NCBI GenBank assembly: GCA_040830725.1
Contig: JBFOMG010000064.1
Span: 21,910-85,909 of the forward strand
DNA from: JAWKWH01 sp040830725
GTDB taxonomy: Bacteria > Pseudomonadota > Alphaproteobacteria > Rhizobiales > Rhizobiaceae
Direction of reading: 5' to 3'
Length of the DNA stretch: 64,000 nt
A program made the translations under genes and the position numbers. Positions within the stretch are counted from its first letter, which is position 1; every line of letters begins with the position of its first letter. The notes under the pieces are model-generated. The model searched no databases, had not been told where the DNA came from, and saw only the letters and a program-made list of their open reading frames with translations. Positions 24,654-32,340 of the stretch are shown piece by piece.

Positions 24654-27074
24654 ATGACGGTACATAAACAGGTTGTGGTGATAGGCGGCGGAATTGCCGG
24701 ATGTTCAACGCTTTACCATCTGACGCAGGAGGGCATAACCGATGCGTTACTGCTCGAGCGCGACGAGCTGACATCCGGCACCACCTGGCACTCCGCAGCC
24801 CAGGTAACCAATTTTGGTGCGGTCCAGACAATGGTCGGCCTGAAAAGCCATTCCATACGCCTCTACAAAGAGCTTGCGGACGACCCGGACTACCCCATCA
24901 ACTATCACCATGGCACAGGTGGTATCCGCCTGGCGTCGACGCAGGATCATCTTGATGGTTATCAGCATTTCAGGAGTCTGGCCCGCGGAATGGGCGTGGA
25001 ATTTGAAATCATTGATGCGGAAGAATGTAAAAAACGCCATCCGCTGATCACGACAGATAACCTGCTTGGTGCGCTTTGGGATCCGCTGGATGGCGATATC
25101 GACCCGGCGCAGCTTTGCCAGGCGCTGGCGCGAAGGGCCCGTAAGGCCGGAGCGCAGGTGAAACGGTTTTCGCCGGTCACCGGATTGACGGAAAAGCCGG
25201 ATGGAAGCTGGATCGTCCACACCGGAGACGACGAAATTCACTGTGAAGTCATCGTCAATGCAGGTGGATATCGCTGCAACGAAATTGGCGAGATGATGGG
25301 TGTTGAACTGCCCGTCGCGTCGATGGAGCACCAGTATTTGCTTACGGAACCGATTTCCGAAATCGAACAACTGGATTTCAGGGTTCCCCTCATCCGCTGC
25401 CCGACCGATGATTTCTACTCCCGTCAGGAAAAGAACGGCCTGTTGTTGGGATTTTATGAACAGGACTGCCGTACTTGGGGCCTGGAGGGCATCGACCCCG
25501 GCTTCACCATGGCGCTTTGCCCCGATGATCTCGATCGGGTGATCGATGTGATGGATGGAGCATTCGCCCGCTTGCCCTGCCTGCAGACTGCCGGCATTCA
25601 CAGTGTGATCAACGGACCAATCACCTATACGCCGGACGGTTTGCCACTCGTCGGCCCGATAGCGGGAAAACGTAACGCCTATTGTATCACCGGACTTCGT
25701 GCGGGCCTCGGCGAGGGCGGTGGGCATGGCTGGTTGCTGGCCCAGATCATTGCCCATGGTGAAGCATGTTACGATACATGGTGTCTCGATCCCCGCCGGT
25801 TCACCCGCTACGCGGACGTTCAATATACCGCGCTCAAGGCTATCGAGGACTACCAGAACGAATTCCGTTTCCACATGCCGCACGAGCACCGTCCGGCGGG
25901 AAGGCTGCAAAAGACTACGCCACTTTATGGCCAGTTGCAGGAGCTGGGTGCCGAGTTCGCGACCGTGAATGGTTGGGAGCGGGCTGACTTCTACAAGCCG
26001 TCTCAGGCGTTTGAGGAAAAACATTCATTCCGGTTCAACAACACGTTCGATGTTGTTGCTGCAGAAGTTAATGCTGTCCGGAATGCAGTCGGCATCATGG
26101 AAGTCTCCGGCTTCAACCGATACGAATTAGCCGGGGAGGGATTGCATGAATGGCTCGACGGGATCATGTGTTCCCGCATCAACCGCAAGGTTGGCAAAGT
26201 CGGCCTTTCCTATTTTCTGAACAGGGATGGCAACGTAAAGGGTGAAGCGACGCTCGCCAATCTGCCGGACGGGCGCATTTGGTACGGCTCGGCCGCGGCA
26301 GCTGAAGATCACGATATGGACTGGCTGCGCCAGTTCCTGCCGGGTGATGGCTCGATCCGGATAAACAGTCTGACAAACGAGTACACGATTCTTGTGGTGG
26401 CTGGCCCGCGGTCGCGAGATCTGTTGCGCATGGCTGCGCCGAATGAAGTTTGGGCGAGCGACGGATTTCCCTGGCTCAGTGTCCGCGAGATAGAGATGAC
26501 CGGCGCGAAAATAATCGCCATGTCGGTGTCGTTTTCCGGTGAACTCGCATGGGAGCTGCACGTCAAAAACGAGGATCTCGCCGCTGTCTTTGACCATTTG
26601 TGGGCATGCGGTGGCGAGTTTGGGCTTCGGCCGTTTGGGCTGCGGGCCACTGAATCCATGCGCATCGAGAAAGGGTACCGCCACTGGAAGGCTGATCTGA
26701 TTACCGAATTTGATCCGCTGGAAAGCGCATTGAACCGCTTTGTCGACCTGAACAAGGAATTTTTCGGCAAGGAAGGGGTGAACAAACGCGAGCTGGCCGG
26801 CCCAAGGCGAATATTTGTGTCGCTTGAAATTGACAACCGGGATGCGCCGGCTCATCCCGGAGACTCGGTCGTGCACAATGGTGAGGTCGTTGGTACCGTA
26901 ACATCGGCTGCCTGGGGGCATCGTGTCGGCAAAAATCTGGCGATGGGATATGTTGATCCCGACTACTCCAAAATTGGCGCAAGATTGGGTGTCGAACTGA
27001 TTGGCGAAATAGTTCCTGCCGTTGTTTGTCCGTCCTGCCAATACGATCCGGAATACACGAATGTTCGCTGTTAA
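24654..27074 (+). CDS. Dimethylglycine/sarcosine dehydrogenase-like FAD and GcvT-domain protein
   Basis: The protein has 806 residues. The N-terminal half is a DAO-type flavoprotein (VVVIGGGIAGCSTLYHL), with TSGTTWHSAAQ placing a His where DMGDH enzymes bind FAD covalently. The C-terminal half is a folate-binding aminomethyltransferase (GcvT plus GcvT_C) domain, including GLRATESMRIEKGYRHWKAD and ending at VCPSCQYDPEYTNVRC. Such proteins oxidise N-methyl groups and pass the one-carbon unit to tetrahydrofolate. The ATG at 24654 is chosen because the Rossmann motif follows directly. It probably works with the divergent MttB-family enzyme on the imported betaine. Confidence 0.92.
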   Translation: MTVHKQVVVIGGGIAGCSTLYHLTQEGITDALLLERDELTSGTTWHSAAQVTNFGAVQTMVGLKSHSIRLYKELADDPDYPINYHHGTGGIRLASTQDHLDGYQHFRSLARGMGVEFEIIDAEECKKRHPLITTDNLLGALWDPLDGDIDPAQLCQALARRARKAGAQVKRFSPVTGLTEKPDGSWIVHTGDDEIHCEVIVNAGGYRCNEIGEMMGVELPVASMEHQYLLTEPISEIEQLDFRVPLIRCPTDDFYSRQEKNGLLLGFYEQDCRTWGLEGIDPGFTMALCPDDLDRVIDVMDGAFARLPCLQTAGIHSVINGPITYTPDGLPLVGPIAGKRNAYCITGLRAGLGEGGGHGWLLAQIIAHGEACYDTWCLDPRRFTRYADVQYTALKAIEDYQNEFRFHMPHEHRPAGRLQKTTPLYGQLQELGAEFATVNGWERADFYKPSQAFEEKHSFRFNNTFDVVAAEVNAVRNAVGIMEVSGFNRYELAGEGLHEWLDGIMCSRINRKVGKVGLSYFLNRDGNVKGEATLANLPDGRIWYGSAAAAEDHDMDWLRQFLPGDGSIRINSLTNEYTILVVAGPRSRDLLRMAAPNEVWASDGFPWLSVREIEMTGAKIIAMSVSFSGELAWELHVKNEDLAAVFDHLWACGGEFGLRPFGLRATESMRIEKGYRHWKADLITEFDPLESALNRFVDLNKEFFGKEGVNKRELAGPRRIFVSLEIDNRDAPAHPGDSVVHNGEVVGTVTSAAWGHRVGKNLAMGYVDPDYSKIGARLGVELIGEIVPAVVCPSCQYDPEYTNVRC

Positions 27075-27529
27075 ATCATGTGCAGGCAGGGGGTTCTCGG
27101 TCGGGCAAGGGTGCCGTTAAAGGCGTTGGAACAACGCATGTTGATGTCATCAATGACAATAATAATTTCACAGAGCCGATTTCAATAATGCTCAATTCCG
27201 AACACGTGCGCGCGGCTAAAGTGATTTCCGGTGAGTTGATCAAGCGAGATCGAAAACAGCTGCGCCAGTTGTCATCGGTCTACTTGCTGTCGCACCCGGC
27301 TCCAGCAATTTTGCCCATCGCCCTTTCCGGCGCTATTTCATCATCGCCTGTCTTGGGCCCCTAAACCTGTGCCATTTTCTTGATGGCTTGGAAGTCGGTT
27401 ATGGCCAGGAATCGTTGTCCGGAACAGAATATCCTTATTGCGGGTAACGCGGTATGGTCAGGGTTATCGCCGATAATCCATTGAAAATAAGAGGTTTTTG
27501 GTGAGGTATGAGAAGCCATAGAGAGGTCA
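27075..27529. other. Intergenic region before tRNA-Phe, no gene recognised
   Basis: One frame crosses the end of the flavoprotein gene and runs to 27364 on the + strand, but it lacks a ribosome site and has low-complexity, non-coding-like composition. I see no convincing gene, repeat or terminator here. Confidence 0.5.
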
Positions 27530-27605
<76 letters not shown>

Positions 27606-28262
27606 ACGGGCTTCCGACAGGAAATCCGAAAACCGGCAATTTGCTGCCGAACGATGCTCGATTGCCAGATGCGGTTGAATTGCATCGGCGCTAACACGGA
27701 ACGCGCCGTACCGGCATCAGGCGATCGGCACGGCGTTGGTTCTCCGTGCCAAAAGCGCGTGGGTTATAGCATGCGGATTCCCACTGGCAAGCGCCTGGCG
27801 GGACAAATTTTCAAGCGCACGGATATACAGATAAATTACCGATTGAAAGTCCGGAAATGAAGCGCACGGCCTTTGCCCTGTGAACCTTGAGAGCAAAGCC
27901 GGGATCCCTGGATATCAGCGACCGAAGGAGCGCCGTAACATCCAACCGTCATTGTCGTCCGGTAGCGTCTATTCCCGGGTGCAAGTACACTAAACATGCG
28001 CTTGACAAGATATGGTCCCGGTTTTCCGAAGCAGACAATTCGGGATGACGAACCCGTTCATCGAGCTGGCGCAGCTTCTCGACTTGGCACAGGCGTCAAC
28101 TATCCATCACCGCTGGTTGAAAACATCCATCGGTTCGGCCCGATTTTCGAACAAACGCACCTGTCAAAAGCGTGATCTGAACCGGCGATCCTGTGACTGG
28201 CAAATCCCGAAACGAAGTTTATCATAGTCCAATCAACATGTTTCGAGCCGCGGAGAACGCGC
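27606..28262. other. Intergenic region after tRNA-Phe, no gene recognised
   Basis: Two short + strand frames (27654-27860 and 28012-28227) have no ribosome site or recognisable sequence. I found no copy of the tRNA 3' end that would mark an integration site and no clear hairpin. Together with 27075-27529 this makes the least coding-dense part of the window. Confidence 0.5.
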
Positions 28263-28691
28263 ATGACCAAAAAAAATTCCGTAGCTTTCGCAGGTTCATC
28301 TATCCGGCATGTTATGGCTGGTCTTACCGTGGTCGCGTGCGCAGCGATATTTATATTTGCCCCCGCCGCATCAGCATCGCCGCTGGGCAAGGGGAAATTT
28401 CGCGGTGCGACCGGGCATGTCACCAGTGGATCGGTCTCCGTCAGGGAACAGGCCGGCCGGTATGTGATCGAGCTCGCCAGCAATTTCAGCCTTGATGGCG
28501 CTCCCGACCCTTATGTTGCGCTGGGAAAGGGATCCGGACTTGTAAGTGGCGGTTTAATCGCAGTTTTGAAGTCGAATACGGGCAAGCAGCGATACGCGGT
28601 CAAGATCACGCCGGCGCTACAAGGTGCAACGGAAGTCATAATCTGGTGCAAGAAATTCTCCGTTCCTATCGGTGTTGCGCCCATCCGTTAG
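28263..28691 (+). CDS. DM13 domain-containing exported protein
   Basis: The protein has 142 residues. An N-terminal hydrophobic segment (HVMAGLTVVACAAIFIFAPA, ending ASA) is a signal peptide or anchor. The rest is a DM13-type domain, seen as GKFRGATGHVTSGSVSV, VIELASNFSLDGAPDPYVAL and the closing VIIWCKKFSVPIGVAPI with its single Cys. DM13 domains are proposed redox or cytochrome-b561-associated modules in animals; their bacterial role is unknown. It is 6 bp upstream of the CYTH gene. A second DM13 protein lies at 30913-31398. Confidence 0.8.
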   Translation: MTKKNSVAFAGSSIRHVMAGLTVVACAAIFIFAPAASASPLGKGKFRGATGHVTSGSVSVREQAGRYVIELASNFSLDGAPDPYVALGKGSGLVSGGLIAVLKSNTGKQRYAVKITPALQGATEVIIWCKKFSVPIGVAPIR

Positions 28692-28697
28692 TTACCC

Positions 28698-29279
28698 ATG
28701 CCAAAGGCTGAAATTACATCAAAAGGCATGTTGTGTGATCCCGGCGATCATTTCTCCGGGAGGTTCGAAGCCGAGCGGAAATACAGGGTTTCCGATCTCG
28801 ACGAATTTCGGCGGTTGCTTGCGGAAGCAGGAGCAGTTCCATTCGCGCTGGAAAACCGGGAAACCGACATTTTCTTGGATACTGAAAACAGCCTGCTTCA
28901 AATGGCCGGCCGCCAAATGGTTCTTCGCCACATGGTCCCGTCGGATCGAGTGTTATGGATCATCAAAGGGCTGCGCAGAGATGAATGTGCCGCTGTCGAT
29001 ATGTCAGATTTCGATAAAGCGCGCGCGATGTTTGTCTCACTGGGCTATCGCGAGACCGGAACGCTGGAAAAATTCCGTGACATATACTTCATGGACACGA
29101 TGCATATCACCCTGGACAGGGTCCCTGAACTCGGCGATTTTGTTGAAGTTTCCGCCATGACCGACGATGAGGCGGCGCTCGAACGGTTGCTGCGTGATAT
29201 AGACGAACTGGCAACGCGGTTTGGCATGACATCAAGTATCCGGGAGATGCGCTCTTATCGCGAACTGCTTGGAGCCTGA
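28698..29279 (+). CDS. CYTH domain protein (class IV adenylate cyclase / ThTPase-like)
   Basis: This 193-residue CYTH-fold protein begins its domain with FEAERKYRV, the ExExK triphosphate-binding motif. WIIKGLRRDE, LEKFRDIYFM and ITLDRVPELGDFVEV follow, supplying further basic and acidic tunnel residues. It matches the small CyaB/CyaB-like branch whose members hydrolyse or cyclise triphosphates. The start at 28698 is 6 bp after the DM13 stop, suggesting cotranscription. No choice between cyclase and triphosphatase activity can be made. Confidence 0.8.
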   Translation: MPKAEITSKGMLCDPGDHFSGRFEAERKYRVSDLDEFRRLLAEAGAVPFALENRETDIFLDTENSLLQMAGRQMVLRHMVPSDRVLWIIKGLRRDECAAVDMSDFDKARAMFVSLGYRETGTLEKFRDIYFMDTMHITLDRVPELGDFVEVSAMTDDEAALERLLRDIDELATRFGMTSSIREMRSYRELLGA

Positions 29280-29309
29280 AATTGAACCGCGCTATGGCCC
29301 AATCCAGTT

Positions 29310-30122
29310 TTACTGGATCTGTTGCCAGATTTTTTCGCCGATCAGGCAATCATATCCGGTCTCGGCGGCTCCTTTGAATGATGCCCGAATGACCGGCAAC
29401 TCTGTGGGCTCTGCAAGGTCCAAAACCAGTTTCTGGCGCACCGCGGCCGGAAACTGTTCCCAGTCATATACAGGAACCACGAAGGCGCCCGGACCACCGA
29501 TTACACAGTTGCGGTAGTAATCATCGAGATCCTCAAGCGTAAACTGGCTACCCATTCCCTCGCGCGTCATCAATGGAAGTCCATTGATGACGATTCCACG
29601 CGCCAGCGCGTCGTCGCGGGCACCGGTCACCGGGCGGCCCTGGTTGTTGGGACCGTCACCGGAAATGTCCACGATGTGCCGGTTGGAAATGAAGCCATTG
29701 CCTTCAAACTGGCCTGCGGCATAGTCCAGTGCACCTGAGATGGAGGTTCGCCGCATTGCCGTGTTGAACTCGGCGGTGAGACGGTCTGCAAAGTCCTCCG
29801 CCTCCTGTTGATTGCTTATCAGCGTCCAGTCGACGATTACGCGTTGCGAAAAATTGCCGGCCCACTCAACATAGGTGACCGCCACACGACCGAGCAATCC
29901 TTTGCGAATTGCCGAGACGACCTCCCGGCTGGTCAAAGCTTCAGCGTAGCCCCGGCGCTGGATTTCCAGTTCGCGCGGCGTCATGGAACGCGACACATCG
30001 ACTGCGAGGAAGAGCTCTGCGTCAACCTCCAGTTCGGATGCGGCAGCAACCGGTGAGGACAGCAAGCCTGCCCAGACGAACATCTGAGAGATTGCCCGAA
30101 AAATTCTGGCGCAGCCCGGCAT
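29310..30122 (-). CDS. DUF1194 domain (von Willebrand factor A-like) secreted protein
   Basis: This 270-residue protein has signal peptide MPGCARIFRAIS...SPVAAA and a VWA-like domain with the MIDAS sequence LAVDVSRSMTPRELE, DISGDGPNNQGR and NGLPLMT. This is the typical DUF1194 layout of rhizobia and rhodobacters. I use the ATG at 30122, preceded by GGAG, rather than the frame opening at 30188. It is convergent with the CYTH gene. Its function is unknown; a periplasmic metal-dependent protein-binding role is inferred from the VWA fold. Confidence 0.87.
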   Translation of the reverse strand: MPGCARIFRAISQMFVWAGLLSSPVAAASELEVDAELFLAVDVSRSMTPRELEIQRRGYAEALTSREVVSAIRKGLLGRVAVTYVEWAGNFSQRVIVDWTLISNQQEAEDFADRLTAEFNTAMRRTSISGALDYAAGQFEGNGFISNRHIVDISGDGPNNQGRPVTGARDDALARGIVINGLPLMTREGMGSQFTLEDLDDYYRNCVIGGPGAFVVPVYDWEQFPAAVRQKLVLDLAEPTELPVIRASFKGAAETGYDCLIGEKIWQQIQ

Positions 30123-30270
30123 AAGTTGGCTCCGGCAAAGTTCCAATTTCCACCGCTCGCGGACCCACGGTGCGTTCCCGGGAACCATAACACATAGGGG
30201 AGCGAGCTAGGGCGTTTTGCAGTTTCTTTGAACCGCAACAACGCCTTTATCCGATTGCAACCATGGATGC

Positions 30271-30306
30271 ATTTTTCGCTCCTTTGACTCCGTTTGAGCG
30301 AAAAAT
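30271..30306. repeat. 11-bp inverted repeat between dtd and DUF1194 genes
   Basis: ATTTTTCGCTC (30271-30281) and GAGCGAAAAAT (30296-30306) pair perfectly around a 14-base loop. It lies 23 bp after the dtd stop in the minus direction. Both arms end in A/T runs, so the stem could act as a terminator in either direction, or as a regulator site. Confidence 0.4.
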
Positions 30307-30329
30307 ACCTTAGATCAGATTGTCGCGAT

Positions 30330-30773
30330 CTATTTAGCTTCCGTGTCGATCCAGATGGTCACAGGACCGTCATTGACGAGATCGATTTTCATATCAGCCC
30401 CGAAAACACCGTTTTCGACCGGGACACCGTGACCCCGCAATTGATCGGAAAAATGCTGATAGAGGCGATTTCCCTCGTCCGGCGCCGCCGCAGTTGAAAA
30501 ACCCGGCCGGTTGCCTTTGGTCTCGGCGGCCAAAGTGAACTGACTGACCACCAGGGCTGAACCGCCAGTGTCGATAAGCGAACGGTTCATCCGCCCATCT
30601 TCATCCTTGAATATGCGAAGATTGGCGGTTTTTCGTGCCAGCCACTCCGATTGGGCATCGCTGTCCGCCCGCATGGCGCAGACAAGCACCAACAATCCGG
30701 GACCAATCTGCCCGGTGGTATCGCCATCCACTGTGACAGAAGCCTTGGAAACCCGTTGAATCAGTGCGCGCAT
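30330..30773 (-). CDS. dtd: D-aminoacyl-tRNA deacylase
   Basis: This 147-residue protein removes D-amino acids from mischarged tRNA in the cytosol. The whole protein matches Dtd: MRALIQRVSKASVTVDG, then GPGLLVLVCAM, DGRMNRSL, ALVVSQFTLAA (SQFTL motif), NRPGFS, and the NxGPVT motif as NDGPVTIWIDT. The true start is the ATG at 30773; the frame continues upstream to 30950 over unrelated sequence. The length is typical. Confidence 0.96.
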   Translation of the reverse strand: MRALIQRVSKASVTVDGDTTGQIGPGLLVLVCAMRADSDAQSEWLARKTANLRIFKDEDGRMNRSLIDTGGSALVVSQFTLAAETKGNRPGFSTAAAPDEGNRLYQHFSDQLRGHGVPVENGVFGADMKIDLVNDGPVTIWIDTEAK

Positions 30774-30912
30774 GAGATTTTCCTGTGGTGCCTTCTTTTC
30801 AGAGCAAGTCAGATTAGTGGAAACAGATGTGTGAACCGAGTTCAATAGCCTGACGAGACAATGGCGTGATATGCTCGGCGCCAAATATCGATTCAGACCG
30901 AAGGGTTCAGAC

Positions 30913-31398
30913 ATGTGGCGTTGGCTGGCAGTGTTCTTTTTTGGAGGCATATTCGGAACCGCGTTCGGGATTGCTGTCGGTTTTTTTGCATTTCCCTATG
31001 TGTTTCCGCCGCCACCGGCAAAGGAAGCGCTCTCCGCGGAGGCTGCCGGTCCGGCGGTCGCGACCGGCACGTTCATCCACGCCAATCCGTCTGACCCAAT
31101 TCACTACGGCAGCGGCAATGTGCGGGTATTCGAGAATCTTGTCTATCTTGATGACGATTTCGAGGTTGGCCCAGGACCGGCATTTCATGTCTACCTGGTG
31201 CCGAAACAAGGCATCCGCCAATCGTCGGATGTCAAAGACACCATGTTCATTGACTTGGGCAAATTGCGCGCTTTCAAGGGAAGCCAAAACTATGAGATTC
31301 CGGCGGGTGTGAACTTGTCTGATTATCCGAGCGTGGTGATCTGGTGCCGGCAATTCGGTGTTTTGATTTCTCCGGCTGATCTGAAGTTTTCAGGCTGA
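30913..31398 (+). CDS. Membrane-anchored DM13 domain protein
   Basis: The protein has 161 residues. A single N-terminal membrane helix (MWRWLAVFFFGGIFGTAFGI) is followed by a Pro/Ala-rich linker and a DM13 domain. The domain shows TGTFIHANPSDPIHYGSGNV, FHVYLVPKQGIRQSSDV, LGKLRAFKGSQNYEIP and VVIWCRQFGVLISPADL, with the domain's single Cys. AAGGG lies before the ATG at 30913. It faces away from dtd and overlaps the end of the convergent CobW gene by 9 bp. It is more complete than the DM13 protein at 28263. Confidence 0.85.
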   Translation: MWRWLAVFFFGGIFGTAFGIAVGFFAFPYVFPPPPAKEALSAEAAGPAVATGTFIHANPSDPIHYGSGNVRVFENLVYLDDDFEVGPGPAFHVYLVPKQGIRQSSDVKDTMFIDLGKLRAFKGSQNYEIPAGVNLSDYPSVVIWCRQFGVLISPADLKFSG

Positions 31399-32337
31399 CA
31401 CCTGTTCCGGATCAAGCAGTTTTAACAGGGGTCGGTCATCGATTTCGGACGTTCCGATAAGAACGATTTTCGTATCCTCACACTGCCGATTGCCGGACGG
31501 TGTGAGCTGTGCCGACGCGCCGACTTTCTGCCAGAGGAATGTTTTACCTTCCAGATTTACAAAGCCCTTGGCGCGCAAAATACCTGAGGGCATCTCTTCG
31601 GTGAATTTGTCGAATGCAGGTCTTTCGATTGGCCGATCAAAGGTCAGCGTTGCGGTGTGAAAAAGCATTTCAGCGTGGGAATGAACAGAATCAATTGCCG
31701 GCACACTGTCGTCTGCTGATTGCACAGCGCCAGCGTCGACACCCAATACGATCCCCAATGGCACAGCTGCATGTGAGGTTTCCACCACCGGAGTTCCTCC
31801 GGCAAGCTCGCCAAGGCTGGAACGCACTTGTTTGATCTCTTCCGCACTGGCCTCATCGACTTTGTTGAGAATCAGCAGATCAGCGCTTCTGATCTGATTG
31901 GTCAGTATTGATGTGAGTTTGCCATCCACCAAACGCTCATTGAAGGAGGTGGCATCGACAAGGACGATAATTCCGTCGGGGTCGAGTTCACGATCGATGC
32001 GGGCGAAATCCATGATTTTTGCCGGTTCGGAAACCCCACTCGCCTCGACGACGATATGATCGAAATTTTCCGGCTGGCGCATCAGGTCGATCATGGTCTT
32101 GATGAAGCCGTTTGCCAGCGAGCAGCAGATACAACCATTTGCCAGCGACATTGTCGTACCGTCGTGGCTCTCAATCAGGGACACATCGATGTTGACGTCC
32201 CCAAAATCATTGACGAGCACCGCAAATCGCGTGCCGCGAGCATCGCGCAAGATGCGGTTCAACAGGGTTGTTTTTCCAGCACCGAGAAATCCACCGATGA
32301 CCGTGAATGGCTTGGGCGATGTCGCTGGTTGTTTCAC
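31390..32337 (-). CDS. CobW-family GTPase (metallochaperone)
   Basis: This 315-residue G3E GTPase has Walker A GGFLGAGKTT (residues 15-24), the zinc-binding GCICC motif (68-72), VEASGVSEP and the base-specificity motif NKVD. A C-terminal CobW_C domain closes with FLWQKVGA. Proteins of this family load metals, often zinc, into client enzymes. A GTG start lies 3 bp after the stop of the amidohydrolase gene, so the two are coupled. That suggests the amidohydrolase, a metal enzyme, is its client. Confidence 0.9.
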   Translation of the reverse strand: MKQPATSPKPFTVIGGFLGAGKTTLLNRILRDARGTRFAVLVNDFGDVNIDVSLIESHDGTTMSLANGCICCSLANGFIKTMIDLMRQPENFDHIVVEASGVSEPAKIMDFARIDRELDPDGIIVLVDATSFNERLVDGKLTSILTNQIRSADLLILNKVDEASAEEIKQVRSSLGELAGGTPVVETSHAAVPLGIVLGVDAGAVQSADDSVPAIDSVHSHAEMLFHTATLTFDRPIERPAFDKFTEEMPSGILRAKGFVNLEGKTFLWQKVGASAQLTPSGNRQCEDTKIVLIGTSEIDDRPLLKLLDPEQVSA

Positions 32338-32340
32338 GCT

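Noticed and set aside
24747..26024. Long minus-strand frame (425 codons) opposite the DMGDH-like gene
   Set aside because: It lies wholly inside a clear flavoprotein gene and has no domain sense; long antisense frames are common in GC-rich genes.
26127..27041. Second long minus-strand frame (304 codons) opposite the GcvT part of the DMGDH-like gene
   Set aside because: It is a shadow of the GcvT domain coding strand, with no recognisable protein and no ribosome site.
27026..27364. Possible 112-residue gene after the DMGDH-like gene
   Set aside because: It overlaps the end of that gene in another frame, has no ribosome site, and its composition looks non-coding.
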